This document shows positions 28,774 to 37,678 of a DNA stretch of 64,000 nt, in pieces. How positions within the stretch are numbered: the first letter of the stretch is position 1; the number at the start of each line of letters is the position of its first letter. The notes beneath the pieces were generated by a model. That model searched no databases. It was not told the DNA's origin and was given only the letters and a program-made list of their open reading frames with translations. Made by a program: the position numbers and the translations under genes. Origin of the DNA: Candidatus Zixiibacteriota bacterium (lineage in GTDB: Bacteria; Zixibacteria; MSB-5A5; WJJR01; JAJRUJ01); the NCBI GenBank assembly GCA_020051695.1, contig JAGVQM010000042.1, forward strand, positions 121,139-185,138. Reading direction: 5' to 3'.

Positions 28774-30516
28774 ATGATGCGCAGAACACTCAGCCGCGTC
28801 TGGCTGACGCTGGTCCTGGTGGTCGTCGCTTCCTCGTCGCTGGTCGCGCAGGACTCTCCGGCCACCTACCACTGGTCGCTATGGCTGGGCAGCCGTTACA
28901 CCGGTTTGGACAATTACACCCAGAAAGTGGGTGAGTACAACCGGGGCGAAAAGGAAGCGATGCCCGAAGTCGGGTTTACCCTTAACGGCGCCGGGGGATA
29001 CAACAGCTTCGATCTGCAGGGACATTTTTACAATCCGGATGAAGCTGATTTCCTGGCCCGTGCCCGGGTGGACGACCGGCTGAAATTTTCCGCGCGGTAC
29101 CGGTCAGTCGCCCACCGCCAGGGGACTGATTTGCTGGAAAACCTTCTGGTCCGGGAATCCACCAACCGCGAGGGGACGACACCGGGCGGCAAGATGATCA
29201 CGCATGAAGACCTGGATCCCGGCGCCGAATATGGCTACACGAGGCATCAGGTCGAATCAAACCTCGAGTACACGCCGCGCCGGGCCGACTGGCTGAAATT
29301 GAGCGCCGCCCATCGGTCGATCATCGACAAGGGTGACGAGCAGCTGCTGACCGCCATGCACTGTTCGAGCTGCCATATCAGCTCGATGTCGGTCGAACGG
29401 GACCAGGCGTCTCACGCCGTGGCCCTGGGCGCCGCTGCAGAAAAAGAGAATTTTGCCGTCGACTATAAATTTGACTATCGCACGTTTTCCTCCGGGACGG
29501 GGCCGGCCGAGATTGCCTATGATTCCGCTTCCCATCCGACCACCGGTTTGTCTGGTGATGAGTTTGCCTCGCGCGTGAATTATGAGGGTGAGGACGTGCT
29601 GGTCGCGTTGATCCCGGACGTGAAAAAAATGGCCCACCAATTGAACGGCCGGGTCACCGTCTGGGACGGTACGCTGCTGGGGCGGGCTTCGACCATGACC
29701 GCGGAGAACGATTACAGCGGATTAAAAACGACCGTGTACTCGGGGGCGGTGAAGTATTCGAAACGGCTGTCCCCCCGGGTCGCCGTCCACGCGCTGGCCA
29801 CAGGCCGGGAACGGGAGAGCGACGAGACGCCGATTGATTTGCTCCCCTGGCGGGAGGGCCGTGCGGGCGGCGGACAGGATTTTGATTATATCCGCTATTC
29901 CACGCTCACCGGCCGCGCGGTGGAAAGTGAGGCCGAGCTGACTTTCCGTCCGAATGCCAAAACCGACCTGGGTTTCCTGGTCGGTTACGAGGCCGAGCAG
30001 CATGAAGACTATCCGTCATATGGGGCGAAGGAAACAATGAACCGGTATGTCGGCCAGTTCAAGGCCGGCCATCGTCCCTCCCGGCAGGTCAATGCCCGGC
30101 TGAAATACCGGCTGGAGCTGACCGACAATTCGTTCACCAACTACAACAGACTGCTGGAGGAGAACGGCCACCTCACCCTCGAGCAGAATAGTGCCACCGG
30201 CCTGGCCTACTATTATCAGCGGGAGGCGCTGCGCACCGGGGATATCACGACTCAGCCGACGATGGGCCACTACGTCGATATCGGGCTTAACCTGCGGCCG
30301 TCCCCGAAATTCTCCGCGCAATTCACGGCCAAAGCCACGATGGAGAAAAACGACGAGCTGGCCGGGCTGGATAATTTCGAGTACGAGCGCACGGCGTACC
30401 AGCCGGCTGTTTCCGTCGGTTTCACGCCCCAGCCGGAGTGGAATATCTTCGGTTCGTTCTCGTACCTGTTTGACGAGGCCAACGGTCCGGTGACTGTCGC
30501 GATGATGGATGGGTGA
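28774..30516 (+). CDS. MtrB/PioB-family outer-membrane porin, main part before an in-frame TGA
   Basis: Encodes the barrel that sheathes the decahaem cytochrome. Signal peptide 1-25 (ending LVAQ), then strands with alternating aromatic/polar residues. The family-like N-terminal region YHWSLWLGSRYTGLDNY is visible. The frame stops at TGA 30514-30516 after 580 residues, but the same frame continues open to 30960 with clear barrel sequence, so this is not a natural end. A CXXCH motif (C197-S-S-C-H201) lies in the predicted barrel. The gene starts 10 bp after the cytochrome gene, with AAGGAGG upstream. Confidence 0.85.
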   Translation: MMRRTLSRVWLTLVLVVVASSSLVAQDSPATYHWSLWLGSRYTGLDNYTQKVGEYNRGEKEAMPEVGFTLNGAGGYNSFDLQGHFYNPDEADFLARARVDDRLKFSARYRSVAHRQGTDLLENLLVRESTNREGTTPGGKMITHEDLDPGAEYGYTRHQVESNLEYTPRRADWLKLSAAHRSIIDKGDEQLLTAMHCSSCHISSMSVERDQASHAVALGAAAEKENFAVDYKFDYRTFSSGTGPAEIAYDSASHPTTGLSGDEFASRVNYEGEDVLVALIPDVKKMAHQLNGRVTVWDGTLLGRASTMTAENDYSGLKTTVYSGAVKYSKRLSPRVAVHALATGRERESDETPIDLLPWREGRAGGGQDFDYIRYSTLTGRAVESEAELTFRPNAKTDLGFLVGYEAEQHEDYPSYGAKETMNRYVGQFKAGHRPSRQVNARLKYRLELTDNSFTNYNRLLEENGHLTLEQNSATGLAYYYQREALRTGDITTQPTMGHYVDIGLNLRPSPKFSAQFTAKATMEKNDELAGLDNFEYERTAYQPAVSVGFTPQPEWNIFGSFSYLFDEANGPVTVAMMDG

Positions 30517-30960
30517 GCGGGCCAGCTGATTAACGCCACCGGTGGTGGTGTCAAACATTACGGTTCGCTGATGGGTGTCACCGATTATGCCAATCAATCG
30601 AACGTCGCCGCGCTGGGCGTCACCTTCCAGCCGAAACCCGCATTCACGCTGTCCCTGCAGGGCAGCATGATCATGTCCACGGCGGAATTCGATCCGGTCA
30701 TCATGCCGGATGCGCCCGAGGAAGTACTCGAAGCGATCGAAGCGGCCGATTATGATTACAGCATGATCAATGAGTATTCCAACCTCGATTACGAACAGCT
30801 TGATTTGAGTTTGAACGGGTCGTACCAGTTCAGCCCGCGTTTGCGTCTCGACGCCGGGATCACGTATCTTGACCTGACCGACAACGCCGGATACGTCTAC
30901 GGCGTTGAAAGCGGATCGCTCTGGATCGTCCGCGCAGGGATCGAGATCCTCGGTTTGTAG
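30517..30960 (+). pseudogene. In-frame C-terminal part of the MtrB/PioB-like porin after the TGA
   Basis: 148 codons directly downstream of the TGA, in the same frame, ending at TAG. The sequence contains several amphipathic strands (for example VAALGVTFQPKPAFTLSLQG and LDLSLNGSYQF). Together with the first part the protein would be about 728 residues, a normal MtrB/PioB size. Likely explanations are a TGG to TGA change (sequencing error or real nonsense mutation); other genes in this window use TGA as a true stop. Confidence 0.75.
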
Positions 30961-30981
30961 AATAGGCGAAAGCGGAAAGCG

Positions 30982-31015
30982 AAAACCCCGGCCACCTTGC
31001 GGTGCCGGGGTTTTT
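30982..31015. terminator. Bidirectional terminator between the two convergent porin-cytochrome operons
   Basis: A strong stem with one bulged C (CCCCGGC-ACC paired with GGT-GCCGGGG, loop TTGC), flanked by AAAA on the left and TTTTT on the right. It can serve both the + strand porin gene and the - strand multihaem lipoprotein gene. Confidence 0.88.
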
Positions 31016-31069
31016 GTTTGTCTTCAGCAAGGAAACAGGAAATTTTAATTGTCCGCCTGCCCTCTCTGC

Positions 31070-32191
31070 TCAGTGCATCGACAGCAACGGCGTGCGTTCC
31101 CGGGGAGCAACGCCGTTGGGATCGCCGGTGCTGATATAGTTGATGGCCGATTGCAGCAACCCCACGGCGTATTGAGTGTTGTGGATACCGCCGGAACGCT
31201 CCTCGGCAATCATCATATAATTGTACACGGCGCCTGCGGAATCCGCATCGGAGACCATCCGGTCTTCGGCAGGGTAGTAGCCGTCTTCTTCATCGCCTTC
31301 CATCAGTTCGGCTGCGAACAGGAGAGTGACTAGTTCGTGTTTCAGTCCGGCAATTTCATCCTGGACGCCTTCAACCGTGCCGTCACCATCGTAGTCGCTG
31401 TTGGCGGTCCGGTTGAGGTCCGTGACCGGGCCGCGCGACCCGTGGCAGCCGTCCACATTGCAGCCGGACAGCAACTGCAGTTCATCCTCTTCACTTTCAC
31501 TCCGCATATTCCAGGTATGCCCGCCGACCAGGTTGGCCTGTGAGCCGCCCATATGGCAGTCGATACAGCCGTCTTCCAGGACGCCGGTATGCGCCGAGCT
31601 GAAATATTGATATCCGGCGTATTCATAGCCGCCCGTACCGGCCAGAATATCGCTTTGATCGCTGTGATGCGGGCCCCACCGTTCGGACAATTCGACATCA
31701 TCAACGACATACGTGTCGACATTGGCCCGGCTCTGATGGCAATTGGCACAGAGGTTGCCGTCGCCGTAATCAAAAATCACGCCATTGGCCAGGGTGACGG
31801 GGTCCGCGGCCCGCAATTCCATGTTGCCGTTGGTATGTGGTTGATGACAGGTGAAACAGGAAATCGATGTGAAATGCTCACCGTCGGCGGGAATGCCCGA
31901 TACCTGAGCGATGAACCCTTCACTGGTATGGCACCGCTCGCAGGCCTGATAGCGCGACGAGTTGTTGCGGTTGCGGTTGATATTCTCGCCGGAACCGTGT
32001 TTGGAGTTTTGCCACTGCTGCTGCGCGGCAACGAGAGAAAGGTCCTGGTCGCCGTGACAGGTGAAGCAGGCGCTGGCCGCCAGGCCATCCTGAGGCGGCG
32101 CGGTTTCGTTAACGATCTTCCGTTCACAGCCGGTCAGGGCCAGTACGCCGGCGGCTAGTAACAGGAAAAACAGTGTTTTGAACTTCGGCAT
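31070..32191 (-). CDS. Multihaem c-type cytochrome lipoprotein, probable outer-surface partner of the porin complex
   Basis: 373 residues. The signal ends in lipobox LALTGC with the lipidated Cys at residue 22. Five CXXCH motifs are present (CFTCH, CERCH, CFTCH, CANCH, CIDCH) plus one CX4CH (CNVDGCH). The C-terminal third is haem-free and acidic. As third gene after a decahaem cytochrome and a barrel, it occupies the place of the extracellular lipoprotein cytochrome in Geobacter-type porin-cytochrome complexes (OmcB position). Surface location is inferred. Confidence 0.85.
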   Translation of the reverse strand: MPKFKTLFFLLLAAGVLALTGCERKIVNETAPPQDGLAASACFTCHGDQDLSLVAAQQQWQNSKHGSGENINRNRNNSSRYQACERCHTSEGFIAQVSGIPADGEHFTSISCFTCHQPHTNGNMELRAADPVTLANGVIFDYGDGNLCANCHQSRANVDTYVVDDVELSERWGPHHSDQSDILAGTGGYEYAGYQYFSSAHTGVLEDGCIDCHMGGSQANLVGGHTWNMRSESEEDELQLLSGCNVDGCHGSRGPVTDLNRTANSDYDGDGTVEGVQDEIAGLKHELVTLLFAAELMEGDEEDGYYPAEDRMVSDADSAGAVYNYMMIAEERSGGIHNTQYAVGLLQSAINYISTGDPNGVAPRERTPLLSMH

Positions 32192-32201
32192 GGATCACTC
32201 C

Positions 32202-33767
32202 TCAAAATGAAAGACTTTTACTTATATACATCTCAACAATATTGGCCGTGTAATAGCCGTCATTGACCAGCAAATCATCGAAGTTATGCGCGGCATAACC
32301 TGCGCCAAGCCGGTAACCGGCGATAAACTCATAGCTGCCGGTCAGGCGGAGTGAGAAACTTTCGACATTGAGGTCCCGTTTGCTGCGATAATATGTACCC
32401 TCAACCCCGCCGCGCAGGCCGTGGTAAGCCGGAGAAAGCCACGAGCCGCTCAACATGTGATCGGTGAATTCAAAGCGGTCACTACTGCTGTTGTCGTAGT
32501 CACCCCGGGCTAAAGCGTACGAACCGGCCAGTTCGCCGAGCGTCCGGTGGACCAGGACCAGATCGGCGCTCAGCCGTTTGAAATCGGCGGTGCTGCCGAT
32601 ATCGTCATTCTCCCGCTTTTTGTTTTCGTGTTTCAGGCGCAGGGTCAGCGGATCGAATTGATACGCGGCGGTGAAGGCATAGCGGGTTAGGTCTTCATTA
32701 CCGGTCAGCGTTGCGCCGTCCTTGATTTCTTCCCGCTGGACGCCGAACTGTCCTTTGAAAGTCAACTTCCGGTGGGGTTTGACCCAGCCGGTTGAAATGA
32801 ATCCATCGGTCTGCGCTTCGTCATCGTAATCATCATTGATTTTAAGCTGATAGCCCAGGGTTACGCCGCCGACCCCCGGCCATACTTTGCCGGCATATGC
32901 CGCCTGAGTGATATTGTCGGTGGCCACCAGGTCGCCGGTGTTGTTTGCGCGATCGAAGATGAAATCATATTTCAGACTGTATCCCTGAGGGAGATACCAT
33001 GTCCCGCCGCCCCAGACAGTGTTGACCGAGGTCCGTGTGGCCAGGGCATCAATCGCGTGGCGGAAATGCTGATAGCCGCCGTTAAGCTGAATGTTCCTGA
33101 ACCTCGGCAAAGGTGTGACCGCCACCACGCGAAACCGGGTAGTCTGCCGGTCGTTCGCTACCGCCAATCGGTCGGCAAAATCGGACACGCGGTATTCCGT
33201 GCGGACCATACTGCCGCGGTGGTTGACCTGCAGGCCGGCATGGTACTGCTGCTGCTGATAATCAGTGGCCCGCGCAATTGACAGGTCGCCGGGATCGAAC
33301 CATTCGACAATGTTGCCTTCTTTATTGGTGAGACCGTAACCGCCGAATATTTTGATCTCATTCACGGGCTTGATCCAGACCTGCCCGGCCGCCTGGTCGC
33401 GGCGCGTTGAATGGTCTCCGGCAAAATTATATGTCCGCCGATACTGCGACCCCGTCAGGTCCAGCCCGAACAACCCACTGCGGGATATTCCCGCGTTCAT
33501 CCGGCGATTTTTCAGAGTGATATTTTCCAGGTCAGCGTGCAGGCGTACCCCACTGGTGAACTGCCGGCGGAAATCCCGCAGGGAGAGCGCTGCTCCCTCA
33601 TACAAATTATATGTGGGTTGATACACGCTGCGGTTGCCCACCTCGTCGGTGTACACATACCCCAGACGGACCTCGCCGGCGGTCTCCGGTGAGGCCGATG
33701 CGGATTGCGCCGCCAGTACCCCGCACAGGACAAGCATCAGATATCGTGCATGTAATCTCACGGCCAC
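32202..33767 (-). CDS. Outer-membrane barrel of the second porin-cytochrome module (MtrB/OmbB-like)
   Basis: 521 residues, signal peptide 1-25 (ending SASAS), then about twenty amphipathic strands with Tyr/Phe/Trp girdle residues. It ends in ISKSLSF with a terminal Phe, as outer-membrane proteins do. It is shorter than the + strand MtrB-like porin and not closely alike by eye. Flanked at 8 and 10 bp by decahaem and lipoprotein cytochrome genes, which defines its role as the conduit barrel. Confidence 0.87.
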   Translation of the reverse strand: MAVRLHARYLMLVLCGVLAAQSASASPETAGEVRLGYVYTDEVGNRSVYQPTYNLYEGAALSLRDFRRQFTSGVRLHADLENITLKNRRMNAGISRSGLFGLDLTGSQYRRTYNFAGDHSTRRDQAAGQVWIKPVNEIKIFGGYGLTNKEGNIVEWFDPGDLSIARATDYQQQQYHAGLQVNHRGSMVRTEYRVSDFADRLAVANDRQTTRFRVVAVTPLPRFRNIQLNGGYQHFRHAIDALATRTSVNTVWGGGTWYLPQGYSLKYDFIFDRANNTGDLVATDNITQAAYAGKVWPGVGGVTLGYQLKINDDYDDEAQTDGFISTGWVKPHRKLTFKGQFGVQREEIKDGATLTGNEDLTRYAFTAAYQFDPLTLRLKHENKKRENDDIGSTADFKRLSADLVLVHRTLGELAGSYALARGDYDNSSSDRFEFTDHMLSGSWLSPAYHGLRGGVEGTYYRSKRDLNVESFSLRLTGSYEFIAGYRLGAGYAAHNFDDLLVNDGYYTANIVEMYISKSLSF

Positions 33768-33775
33768 GTTCCTTT

Positions 33776-34690
33776 TTAATCGTCAAAGATATGGCACCCT
33801 GACTGATAGCAGTCGGGGAACAGGATCGTCCCCAGGTCGGGGTCGAGGAATTTGTTGTTATCGTTCGAACCGTGAATATCGCTATGACAATCCAGGCAGG
33901 CCCATTTCAGCCCCAGGCCGCTGTGTGTGGTGCGGTGCCCCGGCGGGACACCATGGCATTGCAGACATAAGGTACTGCCCGGCTGATTTAACAAGCGATC
34001 GTTGGGGCCGCCGTGGGGCTGATGGCACTCGATGCACCCGCCGCCTTTGACTGCAAAAGAAATCGCTGCCGGGTGTGTATGAATGAACGGGCCGCTTTGT
34101 TCCGGGTGGCACGAGTAGCAATTGGCCGAGGCCCCATGTCCGAATTGCGGTTCGGTAGTCCCGGTAAAAGAGTGGCAGCTCAGACAATCCACCACGCCGT
34201 CGGCCACCGGATGCCGGGATCGCCCGGCAAACGCCGTCTTGACCGCGACATGGCATCGGCCGCAAAATTCAGTTTTATCGTCAAGGAGCAGCCCCTCCTG
34301 CCCCTGGTGCACGCTGTGACATGATAGACAGGAAAAGCCCTGCGCCGCGTGCGGGTCAAACCCTGTCGTGTTCATCTCGGCATGCGGCACATGACAGTCC
34401 CGGCACAGTGTTGCGACTTCGCCGGCCGGCAGCGCCGCCGGATTGCCGATGTTCGTCGGCAGGGGGTCCTCGATGTGCTGTTCCCCGCCCGAGTGGCACG
34501 AGGCGCACTGGAGCGCGATGCGGTGAGGGGGAGGCAAAAGCGCGTGCGCGGTGGCCGCCAGTTCGGCGTCATAACCCTCGTGGCAATTCAGGCAGGTTTC
34601 ACTATCGACGGTTTGTCCGACAGCGGCCGCGGCCATGATGAGCACAATACCCGAAATTGCGAGTCCGATTGTCCTGTATATGGGGAACAT
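33776..34690 (-). CDS. Periplasmic decahaem cytochrome c of the second porin-cytochrome module, with an extra CX4CH site
   Basis: 304 residues from ATG 34690, which follows GGAGG at good spacing. Signal peptide about 1-25. Ten CXXCH motifs are spread over residues 33-275, and a CX4CH (CYQSGCH) lies a few residues from the C-terminus. The layout resembles the MtrA/OmaB class that docks in an outer-membrane barrel. First gene of a three-gene operon with its own strong promoter. Confidence 0.9.
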   Translation of the reverse strand: MFPIYRTIGLAISGIVLIMAAAAVGQTVDSETCLNCHEGYDAELAATAHALLPPPHRIALQCASCHSGGEQHIEDPLPTNIGNPAALPAGEVATLCRDCHVPHAEMNTTGFDPHAAQGFSCLSCHSVHQGQEGLLLDDKTEFCGRCHVAVKTAFAGRSRHPVADGVVDCLSCHSFTGTTEPQFGHGASANCYSCHPEQSGPFIHTHPAAISFAVKGGGCIECHQPHGGPNDRLLNQPGSTLCLQCHGVPPGHRTTHSGLGLKWACLDCHSDIHGSNDNNKFLDPDLGTILFPDCYQSGCHIFDD

Positions 34691-34778
34691 GCACGTTCCT
34701 CCGTTCACCTTGCGTTCAAGACCAGATGACTTTCCCGAAATCCCTATTTCCCCGAAAATCCCTTACTAATTCGCTGTG

Positions 34779-34808
34779 AGTATAGCAACATTCACGTGCC
34801 GTTGTCAA
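34779..34808 (-). promoter_or_regulatory. Strong promoter of the second porin-cytochrome operon
   Basis: On the minus strand, -35 TTGACA (34803-34808), 18-bp spacer, extended -10 TGC-TATACT (34779-34784). Transcription would start near 34772, giving a leader of about 80 bases. Confidence 0.8.
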
Positions 34809-34819
34809 GGAATAAAAAA

Positions 34820-34849
34820 ACAAAAAACCCCGAGTCTGTCCCTCGGGGT
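34820..34849 (-). terminator. Rho-independent terminator of the tetrahaem cytochrome gene
   Basis: On the minus strand a 7-bp stem CCCCGAG/CTCGGGG (34828-34834 with 34842-34848) with a 7-base loop is followed by TTTTTTG and further T residues. It lies about 90 bp past the stop and just upstream of the next promoter. Confidence 0.87.
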
Positions 34850-34937
34850 CTTTGTTTGTGGATAATATTTATCTACAATAGGCAGGGCGCGTTCAATGCC
34901 GGTCTATTGCCTATGTTGGTCTGGTCATCATCGCCGA

Positions 34938-35486
34938 TCAACCGCCGGTGCTGTCCTTTGCTTCCGGCTGGGGTCCGGCGCCCTTTAGCGCATGGATGCC
35001 TTTCGCTTTCATCTTGGCGTAATCGAATCCTTTAAACGTCGGGCTCTTCTCGTTGTGGCAGCCGGTGCAGGTCTTCTCGTTGGGGATTAGTAAGCCGGCT
35101 TCCACCGCAAGCTTGTGCTGGGCTTCACGGTTTTCTTTATATTTGTCCTTGCTCATGATTTTCATGTCTATGTACAGCGAACCCGGGCCGTGACACGCCT
35201 CACATTGCACGCCCTCAAAGAGCGTGTCGGCCACGCAGAACCCGGTGACATGGCACACCACGCAGGAATCCTTTTTCTTGTCTTCCGGCTTCAATACATT
35301 GTAGGCCGCTGCATGCTTGGTCGTCAGCCACGAGGCGTGTTCGTCCTTATGGCACATCTTGCATTTTTTGTCGCCGACATATTCGGGTTTCTTCACTTCC
35401 TTTTTGGTCTCCTGGGCAAAGCTGCTCAGACCCCAGATCGCCAGGAAAACCCCGAGCGTCAGGACCACCAATAACCGACGTGTCAT
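34938..35486 (-). CDS. Periplasmic tetrahaem cytochrome c (c554-like)
   Basis: 182 residues from ATG 35486, preceded by GGGAGG; the frame extends upstream but without a signal sequence. Signal peptide 1-24 (ending SSFAQ). Four CXXCH motifs: CKMCH, CVVCH, CEACH, CTGCH. The arrangement YVGDKKCKMCH, then EGVQCEACHGPGS, then KTCTGCHN is that of the cytochrome c554/c-prime family. It is Lys-rich and soluble-looking, so it may shuttle electrons between inner-membrane modules and the porin complexes (inference). Confidence 0.9.
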   Translation of the reverse strand: MTRRLLVVLTLGVFLAIWGLSSFAQETKKEVKKPEYVGDKKCKMCHKDEHASWLTTKHAAAYNVLKPEDKKKDSCVVCHVTGFCVADTLFEGVQCEACHGPGSLYIDMKIMSKDKYKENREAQHKLAVEAGLLIPNEKTCTGCHNEKSPTFKGFDYAKMKAKGIHALKGAGPQPEAKDSTGG

Positions 35487-35572
35487 GATTAATCCTCCCT
35501 TGTTCCGTATACCAGATCCATTCAAATCCCGGACCAGTGATTCTTCTCCATTTCCCATACTACCTTATAGCC

Positions 35573-35601
35573 AGAATACAAGCTTCCGGTTTCCCGATCA
35601 A
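35573..35601 (-). promoter_or_regulatory. Possible promoter of the tetrahaem cytochrome gene
   Basis: Minus strand: -35 TTGATC (35596-35601), 17-bp spacer, -10 TATTCT (35573-35578); four of six bases match in each box. Confidence 0.4.
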
Positions 35602-35689
35602 TGAAAAAGTGGGAGCTGACAATTCGACTTTCTGCTTTCGAGTATTTAAGGAACGACTAAAACAGGATAAACCTCCGCCGGTTTTGTGC

Positions 35690-36901
35690 TTACACCGGGG
35701 ATTCGGAAACGTGAGATTCGACGGCCGACCACGGCGGGAGGACCCTGGTCAGCACAAAAAGGACAAGAAACGGCAAAATGAGCAGCAACCCGGCAGTCAG
35801 TGCGCCCTCCAGTCCGAACAATTCCAGCTTATAGACAGTCAGCCCGCGCAAACTCTTGGAAAACAACTGCCCGCCGATGACCACGTTCCAGCGGGTGCTG
35901 AAGATCCCCACCTGGATTAACAACGCCGCAATGAAATACATCAGCCGCCGCATCTCATCGGGGACCCTGCCAAAACGCGCCCAAGCCAGCGAAATAGTGG
36001 GTACGAGGGTCCCCAGAATAATCTGGCTGATAATCAGACTGATAAACAAGCGGCTGGAGATCATCTGGGACAGGATGGTAATTGATTCTTCTGCTTCGTA
36101 CAGTCGCTGAACAAAATCGAGCAGTTCCAGGGAAAAATCGACAATGATGGCGTAGAACAATAACTCGGCCAGTTTATTCAGGCAGGGCATTGATAATCGT
36201 TTCCAGCGGAACATCGTGGTCACCATATAAATCATGATCACCAGAGCAATCCCCGACACGATCGCCGAAAATAGAAATACAATCGGCATCAACACACTGC
36301 TCCACCACGGATTGGCCTTTACCGAACCGAAAATGAAGCCCACGTAACCATGCAGCAGGAAAGCCGAGGGGATACCAATGATGGTGATGATGCGGCCGAT
36401 CTTGTCGTCGAAACGCAGCGCCCGGTCCGAGATATCAGTCGTGCCCAATGTCAGGAATTTATAGAAATACCTGGTCACGCCCCGTTTTTCGTTGGACCAG
36501 ACAACAATGCTCTTGCGGTAATCAAACCAGATTTCCAGCAACAGCACGACCATCAGGTACCAGGCGTACACAAAACCGAACATGGCCATTGCCGATTTGG
36601 TGTGGGGCGTCAAAAACATCTGGTACGACCGTAACGGATGGCCCAGATGAGCCAAAAGCGGCAGCGGGGCGACGAGTAAAAACGCCAGGGCGGTCAGCAG
36701 CGACAACCGGTACACCGGCTGCAGCGAGGAGACGTCAAACACCCGCTCCAGCGAGGCCAGGATGAATGCGCCGGCCACCAACCCGGTGAGATACGGATAG
36801 ACCACGACCAGGATACCCCAGTGAAGTTCGAACTCGTTGGGGTAAATGTATCCCGTGATTTTGCTCAAATCGTTGACGATGTTCCCCAGGATCAACTCCA
36901 T
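35690..36901 (-). CDS. NrfD/HybB-type quinone-interacting membrane subunit
   Basis: 403 residues with about ten hydrophobic helices and the NrfD-like N-terminal segment (a helix starting LHWGILVVVYPYLTGLVAG, then HLGHPLRSYQMFL). In this superfamily the protein binds quinone and pairs with a four-cluster ferredoxin protein, which is encoded 3 bp upstream. With the octahaem cytochrome it forms a plausible quinol:cytochrome c oxidoreductase. Confidence 0.9.
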   Translation of the reverse strand: MELILGNIVNDLSKITGYIYPNEFELHWGILVVVYPYLTGLVAGAFILASLERVFDVSSLQPVYRLSLLTALAFLLVAPLPLLAHLGHPLRSYQMFLTPHTKSAMAMFGFVYAWYLMVVLLLEIWFDYRKSIVVWSNEKRGVTRYFYKFLTLGTTDISDRALRFDDKIGRIITIIGIPSAFLLHGYVGFIFGSVKANPWWSSVLMPIVFLFSAIVSGIALVIMIYMVTTMFRWKRLSMPCLNKLAELLFYAIIVDFSLELLDFVQRLYEAEESITILSQMISSRLFISLIISQIILGTLVPTISLAWARFGRVPDEMRRLMYFIAALLIQVGIFSTRWNVVIGGQLFSKSLRGLTVYKLELFGLEGALTAGLLLILPFLVLFVLTRVLPPWSAVESHVSESPV

Positions 36902-36904
36902 GAT

Positions 36905-37678
36905 TTATCTCACTTCCCGGCTTGCTCCGGCATAATAGACTTTTGGTTCGGTGTTGAGCGCGGGTTTGAGCACATTGATATCATTAAAGCGCAAAAAGCG
37001 CCGCAGGGGGCTGCTCTGTTGGCCGACTTCGCCGAATATCCTGGCCTGAGTCGGGCACGCCTCCACACAGGCCGGCAGCAGGCCGCGACGGATGCGGTGG
37101 TAACAAAAGGTGCATTTATCGGCCACTTTTTTCGTGGGATGGAGATACCTCGCGCCGTACGGGCAGGCCTGAATACAATAACGGCAACCCACACAATACG
37201 TATCGTCCACCAGCACGACACCATCCCGGCTGACGAACGTCGCCCCGACCGGGCAGACCTGAACACAGGGTGGATTGGCACACTGGTTACATAATTTGGG
37301 CACAAAAAACGTCCGAAAAATCTCACGATCAGCGGGGAGTTCCGGAAAGCCGTCCCGGCCGCCGTTGGGGCTGTCGACATGTGCTTCGCCCTCGGGCGGC
37401 ACGACATAACGCTCAACCCACGTCCGGAAATACACCGGTTCTTCGGGGACTTTGTTTTCCTTTTTGCAGGCATCCACACAGCGGCCGCAGCCGATGCACT
37501 TGTGAATGTCCACGCCCATGGCATAATTGTGTTCCACGGGGTTGTAATCGCTTTCACCGTCCACGGCACGTGCCTGCTCCGGACCAAATGCCGAGAAGAC
37601 CAGCAGCCATTGTGGAATTTTGGTCGCGCAGGTTTTCAAAAAATCACGCCGCGGGGTTGTCGGCTTTTTATCGTTCAT
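36905..37678 (-). CDS. Four-cluster [4Fe-4S] ferredoxin subunit (HybA/NrfC-like)
   Basis: 257 residues from ATG 37678, which overlaps the upstream cytochrome stop as ATGA. A Tat-type start is present (RRDFLKTC, then a hydrophobic stretch ending AFGPEQARA). Four Cys groups are visible: CIGCGRCVDACK, CNQCANPPCVQVCP, CVGCRYCIQACP, and CTFC with CVEACP, giving four [4Fe-4S] clusters. It links the NrfD subunit to the octahaem cytochrome. Confidence 0.92.
   Translation of the reverse strand: MNDKKPTTPRRDFLKTCATKIPQWLLVFSAFGPEQARAVDGESDYNPVEHNYAMGVDIHKCIGCGRCVDACKKENKVPEEPVYFRTWVERYVVPPEGEAHVDSPNGGRDGFPELPADREIFRTFFVPKLCNQCANPPCVQVCPVGATFVSRDGVVLVDDTYCVGCRYCIQACPYGARYLHPTKKVADKCTFCYHRIRRGLLPACVEACPTQARIFGEVGQQSSPLRRFLRFNDINVLKPALNTEPKVYYAGASREVR

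Noticed and set aside
30514..30560. Selenocysteine insertion at the porin TGA with a downstream hairpin
   Set aside because: The hairpin is short with a GGT loop and poor lower stem, and porins have no known Sec; kept only as a remote alternative in the TGA finding.
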